NCBI RefSeq assembly: GCF_002483315.1
Contig: NZ_DLHR01000015.1
Coordinates: 232,957-296,956 of the forward strand
Reading direction: 5' to 3'
Origin: Flavobacterium sp. UBA7663
Lineage (GTDB): Bacteria; Bacteroidota; Bacteroidia; Flavobacteriales; Flavobacteriaceae
DNA: 64,000 nt
The notes under the pieces were generated by a model. The model was not told where the DNA came from and ran no database searches. It was given only the letters and a program-made list of their open reading frames with translations. The translations under genes and the position numbers were made by a program. Below are positions 45,357 through 53,894 of the stretch, piece after piece; the stretch's first letter is position 1; the number at the start of each line of letters is the position of its first letter.

Positions 45357-46853
45357 ATGTCTTCAGGAACTATTTTAGCCATCATTATAATTTATTTTGG
45401 AGTTCTTATTCTTATATCCAATTTAGTAAGTAAAAAAGATAGTAGCAACGATGCTTTTTTTAAGGCGAATAAAAACTCCAAATGGTATTTAGTTGCTTTT
45501 GGGATGATTGGGACAGCGCTTTCTGGCGTGACATTTATCTCAGTTCCGGGTGAAGTTGGAAATCCTGATTTGCAGTTTAAATATTTCCAATTTGTATTAG
45601 GAAATGCGATTGGCTTTATAATTATCGCCACCGTCTTGCTTCCACTTTACTATCGAATGAATTTGACTTCGATTTATAGCTACATTGAACAACGCTTAGG
45701 AGTTGTAAGTTATAAAACAGCAGCCACTATTTTCTTGATTAGTAGAACTATTGGTTCGGCTTTTCGTTTGTATTTAGTGGTAATTGTGTTGCAACGTTTT
45801 GTTTTTGACGAATATAACATTCCGTTTGCAGTTACGGTTTTAATTTCATTAGCCTTAATATTTGCTTACACCTATCGTGGCGGATTAAAAACGATTATTA
45901 TTACCGATACTTTACAGACATTTTTCTTAGTTTCATCGGTGTTTTTGACGATTATTTTTATCTGTAATAGTTTGGATTATAGTTTTACCGAAGCTTTTGA
46001 AGCCGTAAAAAACAGCAATTATTCTAAAGTTTTCTTTTATGAAGATTATTTAAAAGGCAACTATGTTGTGAAACAAATTTTAGGCGGAATATTCGTAACT
46101 ATTGCCATGGTAGGATTAGACCAAGATTTAATGCAAAAGAATTTAAGTTGCAAAAACATTGGCGAAGCACAAAAAAACATGTTTACGTTTACCGGAATTT
46201 TTGTAATTATCAACATTTTCTTTTTAAGCGTTGGCGCTTTACTTTATTTATATGCCGAGAAAAACGGCATTTCGGTTCCAATGGTAGATGGTGTAAAACG
46301 TACGGATTTGTTATTTCCTGAAATTGCTTTCAATCATTTGAATATTATTCCAGCAGTTGTTTTCTTATTAGGATTGACCGCCGCCACTTTTGCTACAACT
46401 GATTCGGCTTTAACCGCATTAACTACTTCTTTTTGTGTTGATTTTTTAGGAATGGATAAAGCTGAAAACCAAAATAAACCTAACACAGTTAAAACACGTC
46501 ATTTGGTACATGTTGGATTTTCATTACTGATGTTTTTAGTGATAATCATTTTTAATTCACTGAATGACAAATCGGTAGTAACCATGATTTTTAAAGTGGC
46601 TAGTTACACGTATGGTCCTCTTTTAGGATTATATGCTTTTGGATTGTTTATGAAATCGAAAACCGTTCATGATAAGTTAGTGCCAATTATCTGTATTATT
46701 TCACCATTGATTTGCTTTTTGTTAGCCAAAAATTCGGCAGCACTTTTTGGAGATTACGTAATTGACAACGAATTAATTATCGTAAACGGAATTATTACAT
46801 TTATTGGATTGTTATTAATCAGCAAACCTGCTACAAGTCAAACTAAGTTTTAA
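45357..46853 (+). CDS. Sodium:solute symporter family protein
   Basis: 498 residues from the ATG at 45357. A 24-codon extension to 45285 would translate the heptamer repeat array, so the internal ATG is preferred. About 13 membrane helices; SSS motifs FGMIGTALSGVTFISVPGEVG near helix 1-2, YRGGLKTIIITDTLQ, and VGLDQDLMQKNLSCKNIGEAQ. The family couples uptake of sugars, amino acids, nucleosides or vitamins to Na+; the substrate here is not evident. The last codon overlaps, tail to tail, the stop of the CoA-binding gene by four bases. Confidence 0.9.
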   Translation: MSSGTILAIIIIYFGVLILISNLVSKKDSSNDAFFKANKNSKWYLVAFGMIGTALSGVTFISVPGEVGNPDLQFKYFQFVLGNAIGFIIIATVLLPLYYRMNLTSIYSYIEQRLGVVSYKTAATIFLISRTIGSAFRLYLVVIVLQRFVFDEYNIPFAVTVLISLALIFAYTYRGGLKTIIITDTLQTFFLVSSVFLTIIFICNSLDYSFTEAFEAVKNSNYSKVFFYEDYLKGNYVVKQILGGIFVTIAMVGLDQDLMQKNLSCKNIGEAQKNMFTFTGIFVIINIFFLSVGALLYLYAEKNGISVPMVDGVKRTDLLFPEIAFNHLNIIPAVVFLLGLTAATFATTDSALTALTTSFCVDFLGMDKAENQNKPNTVKTRHLVHVGFSLLMFLVIIIFNSLNDKSVVTMIFKVASYTYGPLLGLYAFGLFMKSKTVHDKLVPIICIISPLICFLLAKNSAALFGDYVIDNELIIVNGIITFIGLLLISKPATSQTKF

Positions 46854-47206
46854 TATTGATTGGTTGCCAATAATACCAATGTACAAGCCACTTCATACTG
46901 GATGTTATTTTCTTCCAATATTTTATAAAATTCAGGGTTTTCAGTTCCTGGATTAAAAATAACGCGTCTTGGTTTTAATGATAAAATATAGTCGTAATAA
47001 TCTTGTTGTGCCTTTGGATTTAAATAAAGTGTAACAGTATCGACTGCATGAAAATCGGCTTTTTCAGTTTCGATAGGAATATCAAACGCCATACCTTTTT
47101 TGGCTCCAATTGCCACCACTTGATGACTTTTGTCTACTAAACTATGAATGGCTTTATACGAATAACGTTCTTTATTTGTGGAAGCTCCTATAACTAATGT
47201 TTTCAT
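46850..47206 (-). CDS. CoA-binding domain protein (YccU-like)
   Basis: 118 residues forming a single Rossmann-like CoA-binding domain: MKTLVIGASTNKERYSYKAI has the Gly-Ala-Ser nucleotide loop, followed by HQVVAIGAKKG, DTVTLYLNPKAQQDYYDYI and RVIFNPGTENPEFYKIL. It resembles the N-terminal domain of succinyl-CoA synthetase alpha subunits, as a stand-alone protein. Its cellular role is not defined. It is convergent with the symporter gene. Confidence 0.85.
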   Translation of the reverse strand: MKTLVIGASTNKERYSYKAIHSLVDKSHQVVAIGAKKGMAFDIPIETEKADFHAVDTVTLYLNPKAQQDYYDYILSLKPRRVIFNPGTENPEFYKILEENNIQYEVACTLVLLATNQY

Positions 47207-47259
47207 GATTTTACATTTTACAAGCTAAAGTTACGAATAAATAAACAAATAATAAAAAT

Positions 47260-47290
47260 TTGCTAAAGTCTGAATTGAAAAATAAATTTG
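47260..47290 (+). promoter_or_regulatory. Bacteroidota-type promoter
   Basis: TTG (47260-47262), a 20-base spacer and TAAATTTG (47283-47290) match the consensus for the primary sigma factor. The ATG of the hypothetical gene follows 18 bases later. Confidence 0.6.
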
Positions 47291-47308
47291 AAGTAATTTT
47301 AAACAAAA

Positions 47309-47740
47309 ATGCTTTACAATATCTCATACAAAGACCCAAAAATTGAAAGAGAAATCAATGAATTAGTAGGCAAATCTTATTCTCTAATTGAAAACCTTAA
47401 AAAAGGTGGAATAGGCTCTCCAAAATTATTCATCACCCGATGCAGTGCTACTATTTATGATTTATTACATGTAAATAACACTGTAAAATTCTGTAATATT
47501 GAATTGCGACCAAAAGGAATTATTATTGGTTTTCAATCAAGGTTAGAAGTATATGTCTTAGTTATTCCTTATTATAAATTAGTATTATTTAAACCTGGCA
47601 ACTCGATTACTTTTCATATTGACCAATATTATATTAGTGTTGATTGTTCAAAAAACAGCAAAGGAGTTCAAAAATTCATTAATAAGCTTGAATTGGAAAA
47701 AGAAAAAAACACACCTTATTCTCCTCTTGATGTTTACTAA
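47309..47740 (+). CDS. Hypothetical protein
   Basis: 143 residues that I do not recognise. It is soluble, with no signal peptide or membrane helix. The predicted pattern is an N-terminal helix (residues 8-30), then several beta strands rich in Ile, Val and Tyr (FCNIELRPKGIIIGFQSRLEVYVLVIPYYKLVLF), ending in a charged helix. This small alpha-beta layout might be a PH-like or barrel fold, which is speculation. It has its own good promoter and stands as a single-gene unit between the CoA-binding gene and the MarC gene. Confidence 0.7.
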   Translation: MLYNISYKDPKIEREINELVGKSYSLIENLKKGGIGSPKLFITRCSATIYDLLHVNNTVKFCNIELRPKGIIIGFQSRLEVYVLVIPYYKLVLFKPGNSITFHIDQYYISVDCSKNSKGVQKFINKLELEKEKNTPYSPLDVY

Positions 47741-47819
47741 TTGTTTTAGCTTACATTTTCTAAACTTAAAAGTAATCTAGATTTTTTTTTGAATCAAAAA
47801 TAAAATAATTACCTTGTAC

Positions 47820-47827
47820 TATATTTG
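47820..47827 (+). promoter_or_regulatory. -7 box that decides the marC-family start
   Basis: TATATTTG matches TAnnTTTG. It lies downstream of the first possible ATG (47814) and 13 bases before the ATG at 47841, so the latter should be the real start. No TTG occurs at normal spacing. Confidence 0.45.
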
Positions 47828-47840
47828 TAAAAATTTTACG

Positions 47841-48464
47841 ATGGAATTATTCATTTACTTATTCGCCGCTTTGTTCTCAGTTTTAAACCCTATTGGAACC
47901 GTTCCTATTTTCGTTGGGTTAACCCAAGGATATACAAAAGCTGAACGCTCAAAAGTATCGTTATTGACTTCTTTTAATGTATTTATCATTTTGATCATTT
48001 CGTTTTTTATTGGTCAGTATGTTTTGAGTTTCTTTGGAATAACTATTACGGCTTTGCGAATTGCAGGTGGAATTATTATTACGAGTTCAGGATTTGGATT
48101 ATTAAATGGAAATTTCAGTAAAAACAAAGGAATCAACAAAAAAGTACAAAAAGATGTTGAAAATCGTCATGATATTGCATTAACACCTTTAGCAATGCCT
48201 ATGTTGGCTGGTCCAGGTTCAATTTCGTTATTGATTGCTTTTTATCAAGATCATAATACTACTAATGAGATTATTATTTCTTCCGTAGCTATTTTAGTTG
48301 TGGCAGCAACAATTTATTTAATTTTAAGAAGTGCGCATTATTTAGCCAATATTTTAGGAGCTTCTGGTATTGTAGCAATTTCAAGGATTATTGGCTTTTT
48401 AACGATTGCTATTGGTATTCAATATATAATTAGTGCAGTTTTAAGTATTGTCAGAGGAATATAA
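47841..48464 (+). CDS. MarC-family inner membrane protein
   Basis: 207 residues from the ATG at 47841. Six membrane helices; FAALFSVLNPIGTVPIFVGLTQG at the N terminus with the conserved Asn-Pro-Ile-Gly, FGITITALRIAGGIIITSSGFGLLNG, and ALTPLAMPMLAGPGSISLLIAF are the MarC signature blocks. The family was once linked to multiple antibiotic resistance, but its transport role is unknown. The preceding promoter-like box and MELFIYLFAA beginning support this start over a nine-codon extension. Confidence 0.88.
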   Translation: MELFIYLFAALFSVLNPIGTVPIFVGLTQGYTKAERSKVSLLTSFNVFIILIISFFIGQYVLSFFGITITALRIAGGIIITSSGFGLLNGNFSKNKGINKKVQKDVENRHDIALTPLAMPMLAGPGSISLLIAFYQDHNTTNEIIISSVAILVVAATIYLILRSAHYLANILGASGIVAISRIIGFLTIAIGIQYIISAVLSIVRGI

Positions 48465-48466
48465 AA

Positions 48467-48487
48467 AAGTTAGAAGATAGAAGAAAA
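48467..48487. repeat. Heptamer repeat (AAGnnnG type)
   Basis: Three phased heptamers AAGTTAG, AAGATAG and AAGAAAA directly after the MarC stop codon, of the same type as the array at 45234-45268. They run into the arm of the following terminator. Confidence 0.45.
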
Positions 48488-48526
48488 AAATCCCAAATTT
48501 CGAATGAATCGGAATTTGGGATTTTT
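48486..48526. terminator. Bidirectional Rho-independent terminator
   Basis: A perfect 14-bp stem (48486-48499 with 48513-48526), extended by a wobble and a CGA/TCG pair to about 18 bp with loop ATGAA. Both arms carry A- and T-runs, so it can end the MarC transcript on the plus strand and the ctlX transcript on the minus strand. Confidence 0.85.
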
Positions 48527-48558
48527 ACTTTTTAAAATGATTTGAAATGACGTTAAAA

Positions 48559-49494
48559 TTATTCTTTCGGTAAGAAAATTTCTGCCATCATACAACGAGC
48601 ACTCCCACCACCACAAGCTTCAATAGTATCTAAACTTGAACTTACTATTGTTACATGTTCTTCTAATTGTGCAATTTGCTTTTTAGTCAAACTTTGATGT
48701 GCTGATGCACTCATGATTAAATATCTTCTGTCATCGGTTCCTTTTACTTCTAACATATTTCCAGCGAAATTATTCACTTGATCTTCAGTTATCAAGATTA
48801 CTTCTTTTTCATCACCTTTTAAGCTATCTAAGACCATTTTGCGTTCTTTTTTGTCATCAATACAATCTGCACAAATAACCGCAAAAGTTTCGCCCACACA
48901 CATAATTACGTTAGTATGATAAATGTGTTTTCTTTCTCCGTTTACGGTTTGAAAGGCTTCAAATATTACAGGAGTAAATTCGAAATCTTCACAAAATTCA
49001 ATGAATAATTCTTCGTCAGCTCTTGGCGACAAAGCACAATAAGCTTTCCCATTCGCTCTATCTAAAACAATACTTCCGGTACCTTCCAAGAAAATATCAT
49101 CATCTTCAGCTGAAGTATAATCCATAATCTCATTGATTACAAAACCCTCTTCTTCCAAATGATCTAAAACATCTTCTCTTCTTTCTAATCGGCGATTTTC
49201 GGCAAACATTGGATATAAAACTACATCCCCATTTTCATGAAATGAAATCCAGTTGTTTGGAAAAATACTATCAGGTGTATCTGGGCTTAATGTATCTTCC
49301 ACCACCACAACATTTAATCCAATCATTCGTAACTTTTGAACGAAAGTATCAAATTCTTCTTGTGCTTTAGCATTAACCGAAGTTGGTGTTAAATTGTCCA
49401 ATACTTTTTGGTAATAATTATTCACCGCAGTTTGTTCGTTCATTCGGAATGCTACCGGACGAATCATCAATATGGAATTAGTTGTTTGGTTCAT
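48559..49494 (-). CDS. ctlX: Citrulline utilization hydrolase CtlX / arginine deiminase-related protein
   Basis: 311 residues. The pentein fold is shown by IRPVAFRMNEQTAVNNYYQ at the N terminus, SIFPNNWISFHENGDVVLYP, FLEGTGSIVLDRANGKAY, HIYHTNVIMCVGETFAVIC (catalytic His) and the C-terminal GGGSARCMMAEIF with the nucleophilic Cys. These match the CtlX group of guanidino-modifying hydrolases. It may hydrolyse citrulline or a related compound. The next upstream gene encodes another member of the superfamily, separated by a 77-base spacer made of heptamer repeats. Confidence 0.85.
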   Translation of the reverse strand: MNQTTNSILMIRPVAFRMNEQTAVNNYYQKVLDNLTPTSVNAKAQEEFDTFVQKLRMIGLNVVVVEDTLSPDTPDSIFPNNWISFHENGDVVLYPMFAENRRLERREDVLDHLEEEGFVINEIMDYTSAEDDDIFLEGTGSIVLDRANGKAYCALSPRADEELFIEFCEDFEFTPVIFEAFQTVNGERKHIYHTNVIMCVGETFAVICADCIDDKKERKMVLDSLKGDEKEVILITEDQVNNFAGNMLEVKGTDDRRYLIMSASAHQSLTKKQIAQLEEHVTIVSSSLDTIEACGGGSARCMMAEIFLPKE

Positions 49495-49512
49495 GTTTTA
49501 TTTTTATTTTAA

Positions 49513-49568
49513 GTTTCAGGTTTCAGGTTTCAAGTTTTAGAACTTGGAACATTAAACATGAAACAAAG
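49513..49568. repeat. Eight phased heptamers filling the ctlX spacer
   Basis: Units GTTTCAG, GTTTCAG, GTTTCAA, GTTTTAG, then AACTTGG, AACATTA, AACATGA, AACAAAG. The first four begin GTT and the last four AAC, so the array is an inverted repeat in 7-bp phase, with an imperfect 10-bp stem at 49527-49536 and 49541-49550. Confidence 0.6.
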
Positions 49569-49571
49569 TTT

Positions 49572-50486
49572 TTAATCTCTAATTAATGGTAAAGTTGAAC
49601 ATCGTAATAAGCCTTCTTGTTTTGCAATTTCGGCATATGGAATTTCTTCTACAGTAAATCCGCTTTCACGCAACCAATTATTTAATCTAGTAAAATTCTT
49701 TTCAGAAACTACAACATCTGGAGCAATGGAAAACACGTTGGAATTCATGTGATACATTTCTTCTCTTTCGATGTGAAACAAATTCTCTTTTCCGAATAAA
49801 TTTACTAAAAACATATAATCTGCTTCTTCACGGAAGCCACTTTTATAAATAATTCCTTTGTTTGTTCCAACAGGTTGAAAACAGCAATCTAAATGTAAAG
49901 CGTTATCGCGTGGTTCTATTTTCGATTTTACTAAGTCAAATGCTTTTACAATTTTATTTGGGAACAATTCTTTAATGTAATTTACCCCTTGCATATTTGT
50001 TCTTGCTGTAATATAGTCTTTATAATCTGAACCTTTGTAAGTTCCGATGAAAATATATTCGTTCCAAGGCATTACATCGCCACCTTCGATATGTACTTCT
50101 TCTGGTGGACGAACAACTTTCTTTGGGTCAATTTGATCGATTACGTATTGAATAGCATCCAATTCACGCTCACGGTCTGGTAAAATATTGGCTTTAATAA
50201 AGATATCATCGATTACAAATCCGATATCTCTAGCGAAGATTTGGTTGTAATTTTCAATAATTTGAGGTCTGAAGACTTTTACGTCGTATTTTTGGAACAC
50301 CTTATTAAAAGCTTCCATTTCGTTTACCATATCAGCTTCCACAGGATAGGTTCCGGCTTTAATGTGCTCTAATGATTTTGGATCATAAGCTTCTTCTATG
50401 GTAGGTGTTGGACCATTACTAAGAGCGGTTCCTAACACCACTGCCCTTAATCGAGAAGTTTCGTTTTTTACATTTAATTGTAACAT
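49572..50486 (-). CDS. Arginine deiminase / amidinotransferase family hydrolase
   Basis: 304 residues of the pentein superfamily. Catalytic features: FARDIGFVIDD, HIEGGDVMPWNEYIFIG (Glu/Asp substrate site), NALHLDCCFQPVG (catalytic His) and LLRCSTLPLIRD at the C terminus (nucleophilic Cys). The substrate would be arginine, a methylated arginine or another guanidino compound. It lacks the helical insertion of full-size arginine deiminases (about 400 residues), so a dimethylargininase- or amidinotransferase-like role fits better. A -7 box lies at 50503-50510. Confidence 0.82.
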   Translation of the reverse strand: MLQLNVKNETSRLRAVVLGTALSNGPTPTIEEAYDPKSLEHIKAGTYPVEADMVNEMEAFNKVFQKYDVKVFRPQIIENYNQIFARDIGFVIDDIFIKANILPDRERELDAIQYVIDQIDPKKVVRPPEEVHIEGGDVMPWNEYIFIGTYKGSDYKDYITARTNMQGVNYIKELFPNKIVKAFDLVKSKIEPRDNALHLDCCFQPVGTNKGIIYKSGFREEADYMFLVNLFGKENLFHIEREEMYHMNSNVFSIAPDVVVSEKNFTRLNNWLRESGFTVEEIPYAEIAKQEGLLRCSTLPLIRD

Positions 50487-50502
50487 AGCATATGGCTTTT
50501 GG

Positions 50503-50510
50503 CAAATATA
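50503..50510 (-). promoter_or_regulatory. Candidate -7 box for the amidinotransferase-like gene
   Basis: TATATTTG on the minus strand, 16 bases before the ATG at 50486. No TTG at the expected spacing, so only the -7 element is supported. Confidence 0.4.
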
Positions 50511-50562
50511 GAAAAAGGAAACGAGATTATTAATTAGTCAATCGTTATAAATTTATATCAAA

Positions 50563-50595
50563 TTGATTGTATTTGCGCATAAATGATTAAATTTG
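50563..50595 (+). promoter_or_regulatory. Candidate promoter for the LEA-like gene
   Basis: TAAATTTG (50588-50595) with TTG at 50563-50565 (22-base spacer) or 50567-50569 (18-base spacer). The -7 element is a full match; neither spacing is the preferred 19-21. The ATG lies 25 bases downstream. Confidence 0.5.
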
Positions 50596-50620
50596 AGAAA
50601 ACTATAAAAAACAATTTATC

Positions 50621-50992
50621 ATGGGATTATCGAATTTTTTTAGTTCTCTTTTTGGAAAAGCAAAAGAGAAAGCGGAAATAGCGAAAGAAAACTTAAGCGA
50701 AGTAGCAGAAAATGTTGCTGAAAAAGCTGCTGATGTAGCTGAAGACGTAAAAGAAACAGTTGAAAATGTAGCCGAAAAAGCATCTCAAAAGCTAGAAGAA
50801 TTAAAAGTAAATGAAAAAGTAGCTGATGTAATAGAAACTGCAAAAGAAAAAACTGCAGAAGCTGCGGGTTGGGTTGAAGAAAAAGCACACAACTTAAAAG
50901 AATCATTACAAAATGCAGCTGAAACTGTAGAAGACAAAGTAGAAGATTTAACAGGAAGTACACAGGAGGAAGAACAAAAACATCCTGAATAA
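50621..50992 (+). CDS. Small LEA/YtxH-like amphipathic helical protein
   Basis: 123 residues, very rich in Glu, Ala, Lys and Val and without aromatic residues in the core. After a hydrophobic start (MGLSNFFSSLFGKA) it is a continuous chain of amphipathic helix with repeating 11-mer-like units such as NVAEKAADVAEDVKETVE and NVAEKASQKLEELK. This resembles group 3 LEA and apolipoprotein-like stress proteins. It is acidic and probably cytoplasmic; the N terminus might touch the membrane. Function is not established. It is monocistronic, with its own promoter and a strong terminator shared with gltA. Confidence 0.75.
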   Translation: MGLSNFFSSLFGKAKEKAEIAKENLSEVAENVAEKAADVAEDVKETVENVAEKASQKLEELKVNEKVADVIETAKEKTAEAAGWVEEKAHNLKESLQNAAETVEDKVEDLTGSTQEEEQKHPE

Positions 50993-51011
50993 ATGCTAAA
51001 CCAATAAAAGC

Positions 51012-51039
51012 AAAAATCCCACTTTACAGTGGGATTTTT
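51012..51039. terminator. Bidirectional Rho-independent terminator
   Basis: Perfect 12-bp stem (51012-51023 with 51028-51039), loop TTAC, with an A-run on one side and a T-run on the other. It serves the convergent LEA-like and gltA transcripts. The arm AAAAATCCCA is the same ten bases as in the terminator at 48486. Confidence 0.9.
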
Positions 51040-51046
51040 TTTATGA

Positions 51047-52330
51047 TTACCTATCTTTTACTTCTTTGAAAGGACGTAATGTATAACCTGTATATACTTG
51101 TCTTGGACGACCAATTGGTTCTTTGTTTACTCTCATTTCTTTCCATTGCGCAATCCAACCTGGCAAACGACCAATAGCAAATAAAACCGTAAACATTTCA
51201 ACCGGGATTCCCATAGCTCTGTAGATAATTCCTGAATAGAAATCTACGTTTGGATATAAGTTTCTTGATTTGAAATATTCGTCTTCTAAAGCTACTTTTT
51301 CTAATTGTTTAGCAATATCTAATAATGGATCATCAACACCTAACGAATTTAACACATCATCAGCTGCTTTTTTAATGATAGTTGCTCTTGGATCAAAGTT
51401 TTTATAAACACGGTGTCCGAATCCCATTAAACGGAACGGATCGTCTTTGTCTTTTGCTTTTAAAACGAATTTAGCTACATCACCACCATTATCATGGATT
51501 TCTTGTAACATTTCTAAAACCGCTTGATTAGCTCCACCATGAAGTGGTCCCCAAAGTGCAGAAACTCCAGCCGAAATTGAAGCAAATAAACCAGCATGAG
51601 AAGAACCCACAATTCTTACAGTAGAAGTAGAACAGTTTTGTTCGTGATCTGCATGTAAGATGAATAATTTATCTAAAGCAGCTACTACTTTTGGATCTGC
51701 TTTGTATGGCCCTGTTGGTAATTCAAACATTAAGCGCATGAAATTATCAACGTATCCTTTTGTATTATCGTAGTAATTTAATGGATATCCCATTGTTTTT
51801 CTGTAAGTCCATGTAGCAATTACTAAGAATTTACCCATAGTTTTACAAACTGCATCATACATTTCTTTTTCGTTGTGAGGATTCACAGACTTAGGATTAA
51901 ATGCAGTTAATGCACTTGTTAAAGAAGCTAAAACGCCCATTGGATGAGCCGTTTTTGGAAAACCATCAATGATGTTTTTCATTTCCTCGTTAACTAATGT
52001 ATATTTACGAATATCGTTTTCGAATTTTTCTAATTGTGCTGTAGTTGGAAGTTCTCCAAAAATCAACAAATAAGAAACTTCTAAGAAATCAGCTTTATCA
52101 GCTAAATCTTCGATTGAATATCCTCTATAACGTAAAATTCCTTCCTCTCCATCTAAGAAAGTAATCTCACTTGTACATGACCCCGAGTTTTTATAACCAG
52201 GATCAATCGTAATAGCACCAGAAGCACTACGTAACTTGTCGATGTCGATAGCAACCTCATTCTCAGTCCCTACTATTACAGGAAACTCATACTTTTTGCC
52301 ATCAAGCTCTAATATTGCAGTTTTTGACAT
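51047..52330 (-). CDS. gltA: Citrate synthase
   Basis: 427 residues, normal for the hexameric bacterial type. An N-terminal beta domain (ILELDGKKYEFPVIVG) precedes the helical core; active-site blocks are LHADHEQNCSTSTVRIVGSSHA, SALWGPLHGGANQAVLEML and FRLMGFGHRVYKNFDPRA, and the Asp in NVDFYSGIIYRAMGIP. It condenses acetyl-CoA and oxaloacetate at the entry to the TCA cycle. It lies downstream of eno on the same strand, but a terminator after eno suggests separate transcription. Confidence 0.97.
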   Translation of the reverse strand: MSKTAILELDGKKYEFPVIVGTENEVAIDIDKLRSASGAITIDPGYKNSGSCTSEITFLDGEEGILRYRGYSIEDLADKADFLEVSYLLIFGELPTTAQLEKFENDIRKYTLVNEEMKNIIDGFPKTAHPMGVLASLTSALTAFNPKSVNPHNEKEMYDAVCKTMGKFLVIATWTYRKTMGYPLNYYDNTKGYVDNFMRLMFELPTGPYKADPKVVAALDKLFILHADHEQNCSTSTVRIVGSSHAGLFASISAGVSALWGPLHGGANQAVLEMLQEIHDNGGDVAKFVLKAKDKDDPFRLMGFGHRVYKNFDPRATIIKKAADDVLNSLGVDDPLLDIAKQLEKVALEDEYFKSRNLYPNVDFYSGIIYRAMGIPVEMFTVLFAIGRLPGWIAQWKEMRVNKEPIGRPRQVYTGYTLRPFKEVKDR

Positions 52331-52442
52331 ATTATTTATATGGTATTTTATGATAAAATTAATGTGAATTGCGAATTTAACAAATAATAATCAAACAATA
52401 AAGAAATTATCTATAATTTATGGTTAAATAATATACATGAAA

Positions 52443-52475
52443 AAATCCTGTTACAAATTGATTGCAACAGGATTT
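52443..52475 (-). terminator. Rho-independent terminator after eno
   Basis: A 10-bp stem (52443-52452 with 52466-52475) with an inner CAA/TTG pairing. On the minus strand it is followed by a run of Ts. It lies about 20 bases after the eno stop, in the 166-base eno-gltA spacer, which shows nothing else clear apart from an imperfect promoter-like box. Confidence 0.8.
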
Positions 52476-52496
52476 AAAGTTTGTATTTCAAAGAAA

Positions 52497-53804
<1,308 letters not shown>

Positions 53805-53829
53805 TTAGTTACTACCTTATGAATAATAA

Positions 53830-53837
53830 CAAATTTA
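53830..53837 (-). promoter_or_regulatory. Candidate -7 box for eno
   Basis: TAAATTTG on the minus strand, 38 bases before the eno ATG. No TTG at normal spacing was found. Confidence 0.4.
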
Positions 53838-53880
53838 TAATTTAAACTATAATGATACTGAAAAACTCAAAAAACTTATA

Positions 53881-53894
53881 AACGATAACGTTTT
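53881..53894. repeat. Second copy of the 14-bp motif AACGATAACGTTTT
   Basis: Identical to 9417-9430. It starts inside the carA stop region and lies in the carA-eno spacer, 43 bases upstream of the eno -7 box, where a regulator site would be reasonable. Role not known. Confidence 0.3.

Noticed and set aside
50640..50963. Leucine-rich open frame antisense to the LEA-like gene
   Set aside because: It is the mirror of the Glu/Ala/Lys-rich codons of the plus-strand gene; no promoter or family match.
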